In this document: one piece after another, positions 1 through 11,569 of the stretch
Position numbering within the stretch: position 1 is the first letter of the stretch
Layout of the letters: every line of letters starts with the position of its first letter
DNA from: Gadus chalcogrammus
Lineage: Eukaryota; Chordata; Actinopteri; Gadiformes; Gadidae
NCBI RefSeq assembly: GCF_026213295.1
Contig: NC_079423.1
Span: 558,814 to 622,813, forward strand
Direction: 5' to 3'
Length of the DNA stretch: 64,000 bases
The notes under the pieces: model-generated
Databases searched by the model: none
What the model was told of the DNA's origin: nothing
The model's input: only the letters and a program-made list of their open reading frames with translations
Translations under genes and position numbers: made by a program

Positions 1-96
1 ATGGTGCTCGTGGTGCCACTGCCTCCTCGTGCATGCGTGCGTTTCCTTCGCGAGCACCCGCAGCATCAGCAACACAAAAGAGACCTTAGTGTATGT

Positions 97-134
97 GCGT
101 GTGTGCGTGTGTGTGTGTGTGTGTGTGCGTGTGT
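97..134 (+). repeat. Interrupted (GT)n microsatellite
   Basis: GTGCGTGTGT-type run, 38 bases, with GC interruptions. Confidence 0.9.
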
Positions 135-382
135 TTGCTGCGGGTGTGTATGTGTTTGTGTGTGAACGGAGCGTTATACGGGCAACCCGGGTTGATCGGT
201 TGAAGCGTCATCGTCGCGTTAAAGGTTGTGGAATTATTCTTGTTTCTTTCTATATGGCGATGGTTTTCTTTCGATAATTATTAGCGGACACATTTTCACC
301 ACTAGCCGATGACCTTGTTCAGCTTACCTTTAATTTGCATGACCTGCATAGAGCTTGCTGCATCCTTCACAGATGGATCTTT

Positions 383-788
<406 letters not shown>

Positions 789-791
<3 letters not shown>

Positions 792-1255
792 GCTGTGTAT
801 GTGCTATGTAGTTGGGGCTTGTCTTTTTGATCGGATTGTAAAATGCTCAAACGCTGATGATGATTATAGCACCTACCAAATAATTAATTGTATCGTAAAA
901 CATGCTTTGAATGCTCGAATGCTCTGTGATTTATTTGTGTTGAAATAGACTTTACACATGTATCCAAAAGACCGGATTCTTTGTTCTCCGTGCGCCTTTT
1001 CGTTTGCATTAATGCTCATTATTTCATATTTATCTCCAATCTGTCGTTGTGCATACCTTCCTCAATACGTCTTCGAACCTACCATTGTAGCTTATTCACA
1101 ATTTCTGACCATAGCAGTTCTGGAAGGATTTTATCCATCTATCTCTGTGAATGTGTCAGGTGAAAACGATGGGTCTTGTCGTCATTCTGCTGGCATTATA
1201 AGGCTGGAGACAGAAATTATTGTTATTGTTCCTTGTCAATCGCTAACCAGCTTGT
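789..1255. other. No recognisable gene or repeat
   Basis: Ordinary AT-rich sequence; short frames here have no family resemblance. Confidence 0.5.
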
Positions 1256-1567
1256 ACCACGAAGCTCGCTTAGAGGGTTAGCGAGGTATGTTGAGCTCAA
1301 AGCCTGGGTTAGTTGTACCACGAAAGTCGATCTCTTTTAGCGTCGCTGTATCACCATGGTGACTTATGCTCGCAACCAAACCTGGTCGGGAGCAGTTTTT
1401 CGGGGTGCGTTCGAGTATTCTCTGCGAGCCGACTCGGATCTCGGATCGGACGCCACGCCCACACTAAAATCGTTTTATTATGTTTTGAGCGTAGGTCGTC
1501 AGAGAAAAACATGGACGCCACCCGGAAAGCTATTGTTGCGGTAGCATTGGCCGACTACTACTACTAT

Positions 1568-1611
1568 TTTCATTTATATTATTTCAGGACTACGAAATAA
1601 TATAAATGAAA
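1568..1611. repeat. Perfect hairpin, 18-bp stem, 8-base loop
   Basis: TTTCATTTATATTATTTC, an 8-base loop, then its exact complement. It lies inside the 1402-1960 insertion and may be the centre of a small palindromic element. Confidence 0.9.
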
Positions 1612-2057
1612 CGGTGCGTTTTCACCGTACGAAAACGCAGCCATTTGAACTTCTACAATTTTCACTTCATTTCATGTTTCAATGTATCTTCTGCATATGT
1701 AAGTTATTACAGCAATACGAGTGATTGAAATTGCGATTTAAACCACCAAAGCGGTCCAAACACAATGAAAACAGTTCACTGAATGTCACACTGGGCGCAT
1801 CCATCTTCAATTCTATCTCGGAAGCCTCGCTCGGTCACCGCTGAGTTCAAACGAGATGGCGAGATCGACTTCCGAGGAAAAGGGGCGTGTTTGTGCGTGT
1901 CGCTAGGCAACGTCCTCGGAGCTCCGAGACGGATGGATATTAAAACGCACCATTAGTCTGGCCGGAGATCGGCTACTTAAATCGGCGTGCGCAGCTTCCT
2001 AGCCCCTCCCCTGACAATGGCGTCCCATTTGTGGGTGTTCCCGTAGACCTCGGCGCA

Positions 2058-3914
2058 GCGACTTTCCGTCTCGTAAACGGTCGTTGCCATTTGAAACGGT
2101 CGATGCCATTTCCGAACATTTCCGATTGCGTCCGCTCTCCGATCTTGAATTCCGAATGCTTCGTGAAACGGTCGATGCCATTTCCGACCATGTCCGATTG
2201 CGTCCGTTCTTGGAGTCAGTTAAAAACAGCACAGGGTGGAATGTTTTTTTCCGCTCAGTTGACGTGAGTAATTATGAAACTATCTATGCCAGTCATACAT
2301 AATGATTGATTGAATAGAGGAGACCTGGGACAGTTGCAACACTTTTTGCTATAATGGCTCTTTTGCTTAGCAACCATTTGAATTTAAGGGATGATATTTG
2401 AATAAAATAAACTTACATCTGTCATCAATAAAATTTAAGGATGATTACCTTAAGTACATTATTCACAGTTGGCCTTTGAATGTAAGATGCCAACAGCAAC
2501 TGTCCCCGTAAAGACACCCATGATAAAGACTGATATGCTCGGATATAAATAACAATAATCGGGTTAAATAACTTCACATGGTGTGTCTGGTGTGTTTCCA
2601 GCATTCGTAGTGTTGATCAGCAGATATATAGTCCGCCAAGACGTTGAGATTGCTTAGTAACCAGAGACTTAGACTTGGGGCCGGTTGCACCAACAGGGCG
2701 TAAGCCTGGTCGTAACTACGCCTGGTCGTAACTTGGCGTTCTAAGTCCAACCTAACCGTTACGCCGGTTGCACCAACTGGGCTTAGCGTTCTTTTCACTA
2801 AGACCAGGCGTAAATCCTACGCCTGGTCAGGGGCAGGCGTAGAGTTGAAATTCCAGGCTGTTTCTATAGCAATTACATCCAATCCAATGCAACTGCTCAG
2901 TACGCTTCACTAAACTGCATTTCAAAGCACAGCCGGCGATATGATCAGTGTTCACAGATCGACTGCCTGTCGGGAAGATATCGCTGGCCGATTAGTCCGT
3001 TCTCAACTTATAATCAGTTGCGAATGTTGTTTTAACTATGTTTATATGTTTTATATAGGCCGACAAATTAAGCAAAACTCTCCTACAGTCTCAAAACAAC
3101 TCAATTTAGCTCCGTGTCATTTGATAATGTTCAATGCATTGCTTCTGTCAAAAAGAACCATTCCCGTCTAAATGCCTGCTCGTCGTAAACCAGACATTAC
3201 AAATACATATTTTAATTATATTCATTTGCAGTGTTTTATTGTTAGGCATTAACACAATTGATGAATGACAATGAGTGAACGAATGAATTATTTATTTCGG
3301 TGTCCAACAGCATGTCAAGTAAAATAGTAAACAGCTGTTGTCACGAGGTATCCTAGCAACGCGGTGATATGCGCATTACATGGAACATTCACATGGCCGC
3401 GCATGGCTAAGACCGGGCGTAGTTGAGACCAGTCGTAAGTCCCGTTGGTGCAACCGGCGTTAGTTCCATTCTAACGCCAGGTCGTAACTAAGACCTACTT
3501 AGCAGTTACGACCAGGCCTAGTTACGCCCAGTTGGTGCAACCGGCCCCAGAGACTCTGTCCATGCAAGTGAACGGAGCGTTCCCTCTTCGTCATAACTAT
3601 CAAACCACACATCCTTCACATTCACCGAGCGAACATTATGAAAGTAAAATGCACATTTCTCGTTAAAAATGTTTCCATAAAAGCATTTAATGGCGTAACT
3701 ATGTTACTATTTCCACACAGAATAAAGAAAGATGTCGGCCGTATGCTTCTGTCCAAGCTCACTACTCTCTGCCAGTGACGTCGGGTCAAGCTCAACGCTG
3801 ATTGGGCAACGCGGCTAATCAATTCAAGATCGGAGAGCGGACGCAATCGGAAATGTTCGGAAATGGCATCGACCGTTTCAAATGGCAACGACCGTTTACG
3901 AGACGGAAAGTCGC
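2058..3914. mobile_element. Mutator-like inverted-repeat element with 9-bp target duplication
   Basis: The left end GCGACTTTCCGTCTCGTAAA continues as an inverted match for about 95 bases with the right end (to 3914). CTCGGCGCA flanks both sides exactly (2049-2057, 3915-3923), and the duplication splits one repeat copy, which confirms the insertion. In the left arm GAAACGGTCGATGCCATTTC recurs 71 bases apart (about 2093 and 2164). Nine-base duplication plus repeats in an arm recall Mutator-like/foldback elements. No transposase is present. Confidence 0.85.
2677..3548. mobile_element. MITE-like element nested in the 2058-3914 element
   Basis: GGGGCCGGTTGCACCAAC at 2677 and the exact complement ending at 3548. 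Both arms carry repeated short motifs (TACGCCTGGTC, GACCAGGCGTA) in mixed orientation, so it can fold extensively. The adjacent bases (AGACT and AGAGACT) do not give a clean duplication. Superfamily unknown. Confidence 0.8.
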
Positions 3915-4150
3915 CTCGGCGCACTTCTCGTACAGGCGTCTCTAGGGTTTTACGGGACAGAATCGATCCCTTGGCATTGTCTGACGATATTCAGATTTCA
4001 GACTTTATTGTCATTGTGCAAACAACGAAATTGGGGTTCTTCATGAGAGACACAGATTCTCATCAGAGGGTGTTCGTTATTTGATCGTCCTTTTGGACCT
4101 TATGTAGACAATGCTTACTGCTGCGCATTATGTCTCCGTGACAGAGTGCT

Positions 4151-4345
4151 AGCTAGAGTGGAGGTAGCGCGTCAGTCTTGAATTTCAACACGGGAGGTTC
4201 GACTCCCAAGTGACGCGAATTTATGTGAAGCTTAAAAAGTCCCAATTCCCCTGCATATGGCATATAGACCGGCGAATTTGAACCCTGGTCGCTGGCGTGC
4301 GGGTCTTATACTAATCCACTACGCTACAGCCGCTACCTCTCAGCG
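4151..4345. repeat. Two tRNA-like units facing each other (tRNA-derived SINE heads)
   Basis: On the plus strand, GAGGTAGCGCGTCAGTCTTG (A-box-like) is followed 30 bases on by GGTTCGACTCCC (B box). On the minus strand, starting near 4340, GTAGCGTAGTGGATTAGTAT is followed by AGGGTTCAAATTCGCCGG (B box). Box spacing fits RNA polymerase III promoters of tRNA-derived SINEs. Neither folds as a clean tRNA by eye and there is no CCA-adjacent acceptor pairing I can show, so I call them repeats, not tRNA genes. Confidence 0.6.
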
Positions 4346-4916
4346 GTTGAAAACATGCGATACATTTCTTACATAGGGTGTATTTAAAGTGAATTCCCTA
4401 AATGATAGAATAAGGCAGGATGCACGTTGCTTATGCATTTTTAAATCATCATCATTCTATTTGGATTAATGGCGAACAATTCTGCATTTGGCATAGTTAT
4501 TTTATAGACAATATGCAGAATAATTTCACTTGTACGCATATAGACTGCTTGATCTATCGTAAAGGACAGAAAAATGACGCAAAAAACGCCCCTTACAAGT
4601 GAACGCGCACTGAACCTAAAGCGGAAAACCTGGTTCAACTAATTGAATCTAAAGTGAGCTTCGTGGTACCATTTAACTCTGATTGCGAGTTGCGGCTCTG
4701 TCGAGCCAGGTTTTCCCAAGAAAGCCAGGGTATGTTCAGCGAGGTTCGTGGTATACCCCCATGTCTTGCTTTCACCCGCACTGTATTTGCTGTCAATGTC
4801 ATTGTTCTAACATATTCAGAGTAGCCTAGAAGCAAAGGAATCCGCATATTGTCCCATAATGAATTACCAGGCTTGGATAAAATGCAGTTGCTGCAGTCAT
4901 GATGTTGCGTTCTGCC

Positions 4917-5012
4917 AACTGGTTTTGGTAGTGTAAACTGGTTTTGGGTGTATAAACTGGTTTTGGATTGTGTCAACTGGTTTTTAGTCGTATGAACTGG
5001 TATTGGGTTCTC
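4917..5012 (+). repeat. Five imperfect copies of a 20-bp repeat
   Basis: Units of the form AACTGGTTTTGGGTGTAT recur every 19-21 bases, five times, with growing divergence at the right. Confidence 0.85.
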
Positions 5013-5069
5013 TAAGCGGAATGTTTGCCTTCATTTCGAGTTGTCTCTATGGTAAATCGATATACTCAC

Positions 5070-5507
5070 TTAAAGGCACCCAGTGCAACTTTCGAGGCTT
5101 AAAAATAAACATTCAATTTCTACTCTTTTTTACACGTAGTAAGTTTCAATAACTCCATACTATTACATACCGACATTCAAGCAGCAAAGATGAGATGTCG
5201 TTGAGTGGTGAGAACTGATAGAAAATCGATAACAACAACAATGCCGCCATTTTCTTTATTTTTTGTAACCTACAATAAATAAAGCAGGCTTCCAGTCAAT
5301 GGAAAAATGGCTTCTCCCCACCGGCGATTGTTGTTGTTTACGATTTTCTATCAGTTCTCACCACACAGCGACGTCTCATCTTTGCTCCTTGAATGTCGAT
5401 ATGTAATGGTATGGAGTTATTGAAACTTACTACGTGTAAAAAAGACTAGAAATTGGATGTTTATTTTTCATTGAATGTTTACATAAAGTTGCACTGGGTG
5501 CCTTTAA
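5070..5507. mobile_element. Palindromic MITE, about 440 bp
   Basis: Two arms of nearly 200 bases are inverted copies: TTAAAGGCACCCAGTGCAAC at 5070 and its complement ending 5507, with CTACTTACACGTAGTAAGT-like, CATCTTTGCT and GAAAATCGATAACAACAA blocks shared inside. The loop of about 60 bases includes AATAAATAAAG. No coding frame. The target duplication, if TA or TTAA, is hidden in the ends. Confidence 0.85.
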
Positions 5508-6971
5508 GTTTGAAAGTCTAAAAGCAATCATATACGAAAATTGAATCCATTGTCTCGTTGTCTTTTAAATGACTGATGTGTCACGCAGGATTTCAATCTA
5601 TACATAATATAGATGGAAAACATCTTTGGTTGCCTAAACAGACACATTGTTAAGTGTTGGAAGAACAAGACAAGAATTTAATTAAATGAATCGATTTATC
5701 TACTGTGGACGGTAGAATAACACCTACAACCTGAGGCTACACATTTGTTTTCCTCAGTCCTTTTCCATTATCACGAGTTAAGTTGCAACATTACTGCACC
5801 TAATTTAATTTCTCGTAAAGTGTGTTCTAAATCAATTGGGCGAAATTCTGTCATTCATTCCCATGCGTCCCATGGGTGTCATAGAAAGGCAGTTCCTACG
5901 ATTCCATCTGTTAATCGAAACTTTGATGTGGCCCACTTTAACTTGCATAATGTTCAACTGCTTCCAACACAGCATCATCTCCCATCGGTAACTTGTGTGG
6001 GTAGGTATGTATGCGTGCTTGTTGTGCGGCGGGCTCAGCAAAGCTTTCTATTTATACTCTGCAGTCAGCAAGCACTCTGTCTTTGAAGTGCGTCTCTGTA
6101 ATGTAAGAGAGAGGCAGCCTGCAGGTTGGTAGAAGCCAGTCATTAGCATATCCCTGTGAGGTGGCCTTGTGTGTTCCCAGCTCAACCCCAGTCGCTGGGG
6201 ACGGAAGTGGAGGGGAAGGCCGGTGGTCACTCAAATATTTTCTGCTATTGTACATGGGGGGGCCATGGGACAAAAGAATGCTGGCTGTTGATATTACATA
6301 TTGAAATTGAAAGCTGATTAAAGAGTGATCACTGAATAGTAGGTAAAGTCTGTATTTATAGAGACTTTAATGCAGATAAATCTGGTGTCCAAACTATGCA
6401 AGTCTTTTTTATTAATATGAAGCATTGGTACTCAGACAGCTGTGATGCTGTGCATTACACAGCATTATAATCACACGTGCACATGAATCCAGGTCTTGGT
6501 TCACAATGGAAGCTTTTGTGCAAAGCAGCCAGTTATACATGGTGAATAGTGAATGCCACTCTGTTCTCCCCCTGCTCGGGTTATGTTGCCACACAACAAA
6601 GTGTCACTCTGTGTTTCTTCATTTGGTACAGAACACCATCAGAGACACATCCCCTCGATACACACACTGTCAGACCACGACACCTGACCCTGGTTCACTG
6701 GTACCATACGCTAAGGGGAGTGCACGTGGATTTTAATTACCCATATCATCTATATTTGTTTCTTTATATTAGGTCTAGATGTATGAAACCATGCATGGAG
6801 AATAAGTTGATGATCCCTTGGAATCTCACCCTAAATATATTGTTTAGGGTGCAAACGAATCATAATTTTCTTTCTTTGCTGATCTTTCTCTCACTCATCT
6901 GCATTTCTCTGGCTGTAACTCATGGTCATTCTCTCACTCTCACACACACATAGACACACACAGGCACACAA

Positions 6972-6977
<6 letters not shown>
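5508..6977. other. No recognisable gene or repeat
   Basis: Non-coding by my reading. A first exon or promoter of cracd may lie anywhere from here to 11.5 kb, but I cannot support one. Confidence 0.4.

Positions 6978-7019
<42 letters not shown>
6978..7019 (+). repeat. (CA)n microsatellite
   Basis: About 20 CA units, preceded by degenerate CA-rich sequence from 6940. Confidence 0.95.
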
Positions 7020-7021
<2 letters not shown>

Positions 7022-8107
7022 TGGAGCCTACAATGCACGTGACACCTGACTCCAGGTAATGTCCTAGTTCCACGGTGACAGCCGCCCGGCTGAAACCGAA
7101 ACACATACAGACATACACACACACACTCTAATAGATCCACGCTCTTATACTCAACTGATCGCAAAAAGGTAAGAACAATTTGTTTTTACATACCAACAGC
7201 ATCTTGTTTACATCTCTGTAGATTATTTTTTCTCAACATGTTTTACACTAGCCATACTCTCAAGCTATTGTGTTACTCGTTTGTATATTCATTATGTAAT
7301 GTCAATATGCATGTCTGTCTGGCTCAATTGGTGTTCAAAAAGGTTGATTAGAAAGAGAACCACTTTGAGATGCCATCCAAAGTTAATTAGAATGTGTTTG
7401 TAATAGCCCATTATCTGCATGAGAGGATCATGTTCCAAATAAAAATAGAAAGAGCTTCTCTCCGAGGGCTACATTTACCAATAAAATATCATCTAGCCTT
7501 AGAAAAGAAGACAGGTGACCGATTCTTGCCGTAACAGACAAACACAACACATCACAAACACAAAGCTGGATATATCGATTGCTACACTAGACGTCTCGGG
7601 GAGGATTGAAAGCTAGTGGCTGAAAACGTCCAGCACTAGAATGTATTTTTGTGAATATGACCAATGATCAACACAAATGACTACCATTGGTCAAGAATAG
7701 GATTGTCCCAAATGGTAACACTGCGTCGGAGTCGGGGGAATGTTATTGCTGTTTGTTTGTGCAAGTGTATAAACGTTTGCCTGAATTGACCAGCTTGCAA
7801 GCATTCCTAAGGACCAGAGAGGGTGTATGAAGAAGAGAGAAAGGGCATGGGTCACACAGGTAGGTAGATGAGATAAGTGGTGAAGGGTTATCTCGTAGAG
7901 GCTTTATAGATTGCGTTCAGAGCTGAGGTTTATATCACCAGAAGTTACTGTATAGAGTGAGGGGCATTGGGGTCTTAGCCCTCGTCTCGCCCCACCGCAC
8001 TTCCTGATTGCGTCCATTGCGTTGTTTGGATTAATCTCGCTCACGCGGTTACCCACCATTGCCGAGCTCACCTTTCTTCATAATTACCACCCCCCCAAAC
8101 ACCAGCA
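7020..8107. other. No recognisable gene or repeat
   Basis: Unique-looking sequence without supported exons. Confidence 0.4.
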
Positions 8108-8131
8108 CAAACACACACACACACACACACA

Positions 8132-8204
<73 letters not shown>

Positions 8205-8212
8205 ACACACAA
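8108..8212 (+). repeat. (CA)n microsatellite with few CAGA interruptions
   Basis: About 100 bases of CA broken by two CAGA units. Confidence 0.97.
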
Positions 8213-9292
8213 CATAGGGACATAACCTATGCAGACATAAAGGCAGGCAGGCAGGCCAGCATGCATGGGTGCATACGTTATGTTATGTGTGTGTTAATAA
8301 GCTCCTGATGACCCAAACAGTTGTGCAAAATTAACCTCTGTCCTAAAGATGATGAACGGCATTGTAAACAGGCTAACACAACATTTACCGTCCGTTTCAT
8401 TTGCCATAAATCTCTGGAAACAACATAGCCATGTGTGCACCTCAAAGGTCATAAATAAACAGGGGCACATGCCACACGAACACACATACCTCCTCTAGGT
8501 TTTGTTTGTTTCCCCAGCAGCAACAGCTTTGGTGCTTGCGGTTTCACAAAACACACATTTCCACCAAACATAAGAAACCTAAGGCCTGACCTCGATGGAG
8601 ACCAATGATTGGGGTTGAGGCGTGATAGCTAGAAACATTCTCTATTCCATTAGGCAACAGGGACGGAATTTTAAGTAAGTTACAGGTGATTCTAGAATAG
8701 ATTTGCAAGTTATCCATTATTATACTCTTTTTGGACAACTTAATATATTAAATTATTGTATTATATTATATATTATAAGATAATTTTAAAGGGCGGCTGA
8801 GAATTAGAGAGCATCCCGGCAGGAATTCGTCTCTGTTCGACTCTGTAGTTAAAATTTAAGACAGAGGAATTGAAAGAACTGCAGGGTGTCTCTGTCTGTT
8901 GTTGAAGGCCCTCAACATGTGTTTGCTTTGCAGCGTCTCAGAAGAATGCTTTTCCCTCGAAACCCCCTCCCCCCTTTAATGATGTTGTGTTGTTATTTAA
9001 ATCCTAGAACCCCATGTCTCAACACAAGCATCTTTAAACAGAGTGGTTGCCCCCGATGCAATTAACACACACACGCACACGAACGCACACACATTTTGTC
9101 AGATAGCCAAGGCAGGCTGGCATTGATGAGGAAGGAGAAGAAGGGCAAGATTTGTCTGAAGCAGAGAAAGACGAGAAGAAAAAGGATTCTAAGGCGATTA
9201 AAGTGGCTTAACATACTGCTGCCGTTGTCTGTCAAAGTGGATGATGTGCAGTGGCATTTGCGCGACTCTCAGGTTTCTCCTACTGCCTGGGT

Positions 9293-9297
<5 letters not shown>
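8213..9297. other. No recognisable gene; a few short CA runs
   Basis: Nothing coding is supported. Confidence 0.4.
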
Positions 9298-9374
<77 letters not shown>

Positions 9375-9383
9375 TCTCTCTCT
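9298..9383 (+). repeat. (TC)n microsatellite
   Basis: About 42 TC units with one CC slip near 9370. Confidence 0.98.
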
Positions 9384-10544
9384 GTCTTTCCCCCTCTGTC
9401 TTTCTTCTCTTTTCATCCCCCTGTACTTTTTTGCACTAAAGCGGATAACAACCATCCCTATGTTCACTTCCTCCCTCTTACCAGCCTGAGGTGGGCAGTG
9501 ACCATGGCGACAGATGCCAGGGAAACTAAGCATGACACGCATGTAGAGGTAACCGTATCCAAAGGCCCAGGTAAATAGGAAAAACAGAGTGCTTTATAAG
9601 ACGCCATCTTAAAGAGACAGCACCCAGAAGAGGGGTGTGTTGCAGACAACATTGAGTGGAGAAATTAGAGGAAATTGGGTCCCTGCAAAATGTTTAAGTT
9701 CTGCTGTCTTCTTAAGAAGTGCATGGTTTGGAGGTGGGCTTGGTCGTGATGGTAAAACTCTCAGATACTGCCTTTTGAAGTGACGTCTGTGTGTTGTGGC
9801 ATAGCTTGATGCCTTGATGATTTTTCCTCTATATTATTTTATTACATCCATGGGTCCATCCATGGGTTTAAGAATTTCACAAGTTGCATGAGTATTATAG
9901 TGTCATAAGGTTATGTCAAGTAACTTTGAATAAAGCAAAAAAATTGAGGCCAAAGTAAAACACACATTCTGTGTATTAATTGTATGTATTAAATTCCTAA
10001 CCTGATCATAAACTGGATTCTGATTTAACTTGACCTGACTGAGCTCTTTTGTTCTTCTTTCCTGGAAGTCTTCAGTACACTTTTAATACACCATAAAAGA
10101 CGTGGCTCTTGATGTTTATTACTGATAAACCTGTAAGGAAGTGCAAACACAATTCAATAATTTACAACTTCTCATGGTTTCAGTTTTCTAATGCAATCCA
10201 TTATCTTATGAATTAATTGGATTAAGAAGGTATTTTATGTTATACAAATCAATATTTACTTGACATACTTACAAACCTGCGGCATTCAATGACAGCTCTG
10301 GATGCATGAGTGTATGTGTTTGTATTGGAATATAGCATCTGAAGAACACACACAGGAAGCAGTGAGCCTTGAAATGAGCTGTTTAGGCAGCTCAAGCTGA
10401 CTGGTTCTCAGCAAACAGTATTGCTGACTAGCGTGCCTACACTGTGCTTGAAAATATGTCCTTTTCGGTTTCACTCATGAATCAGCAAAAGCGCCAGTGG
10501 CAGTGTAATATGGGCCGGCATGCAGGGATCTCAGGACAAGCAGA

Positions 10545-10546
10545 AT

Positions 10547-10577
<31 letters not shown>

Positions 10578-10583
10578 GGGGGG
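10545..10583 (+). repeat. (GT)n followed by a G homopolymer
   Basis: Eight GT units run into about 23 G. Such runs are often miscounted in assemblies. Confidence 0.9.
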
Positions 10584-11569
10584 CATATCGACCATATCAG
10601 TCAATATCCATCTTTATTTTGACAGAAGAAACAGGGTAGATTAATAGTTTACTGTAGAAATCATTATCACAACACTTTTGCAAGGTTGACCAAACCAATT
10701 TTTTTTCCAAATAGTGTGAACAAATCCATAAATATAATTGGGTTAGCTATATTGAAGAAGCATGTTTAACCCTGAAGACAGGCATGTCACCCCCCGGACA
10801 CAAATGAAAAACAGGGTGAATATAGATTCAATTTTTGATAGGATGATGACCTTAAGGTATCTTGAGCACATTCTCTGGTCATTTATGCTCTAATCGCCAG
10901 TAACCAACCGAAGCATAAATAATAACACATAGGACACAAAGACACACCTCTCAGATGCAGATTCATGAAACTCTTTAACTGTATCATGCTCCATGATGCA
11001 TCAAGTGTAGTGGACGCCATGCAGAGTGAAATCCCACACTAGTTGCTACTTATAGCATCGAAAGAGATACCCATGAGTCCTGAGAGGGCGTCTCCTCGTA
11101 GCGTTAGTATCTTTAACCCCACAAGTATACAGACAACATTACAATCAAGCAATACTAACCACCTGACTTCTGTGCACACATGACAGACACACAATACAAA
11201 CACTTTTTGTTCTGAATTCAATGATTCATGAGACTGAGGTGGCTGAAGTATTAAACGTTTCTGTTTAGGAGTTATTTACAAACCATAGGCTGAAAATATG
11301 GTCATAGGAAATTCATATGCAATTGTGAAAGAAAGTGTCAACAAAGTGCAGACTAACCAGAGTTACCCCAGGGGAAAGTCTGGCTTACTGTATGTGGGAC
11401 TTACTGGTATGAAGGAATTATGGAAAAATAATGATATTGACCTCAAGCACAAACTTAACTCTTGCTACTTTCAACCAAATGCACACAGCTTCTTGTCAAG
11501 CCCTATGCTGTCATATTGATATTGAAGCTCTGATAGTAGTCACTGTAATCTTTTTATTTTTGCCAACAG
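10584..11569. other. No supported exon before the first visible cracd exon
   Basis: Ends in a pyrimidine-rich acceptor (TTTTTATTTTTGCCAACAG) at 11569. I looked for a cracd start exon in phase (one spare base) and did not find a convincing one. Confidence 0.4.

Larger units (their letters stand above)
1256..4002 (+). repeat. Dispersed repeat copy broken by later insertions
   Basis: Three pieces in one order match the intact copy at 54837-55175 (opposite strand): GTACCACGAAGCTCGC to TGGTCGGGAGCAG (1256-1400), GGAGATCGGCTACTTA to GACCTCGGCGCA (1967-2057), and CTCGGCGCACTTCTCGTACA to GTCTGACGATATTC (3915-4002). The gap 1402-1960 is one insertion with a perfect 18-bp hairpin inside, and 2058-3914 is another. 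No protein is encoded. Confidence 0.7.

Noticed and set aside
4151..4215. True tRNA gene
   Set aside because: A and B boxes are present but I could not draw a four-arm fold with a 7-bp acceptor stem.
9096..9578. 160-codon plus-strand frame that might be a cracd first exon
   Set aside because: Half of it is the TC microsatellite and the basic start has no similarity to CRACD; no donor in the needed phase was found.
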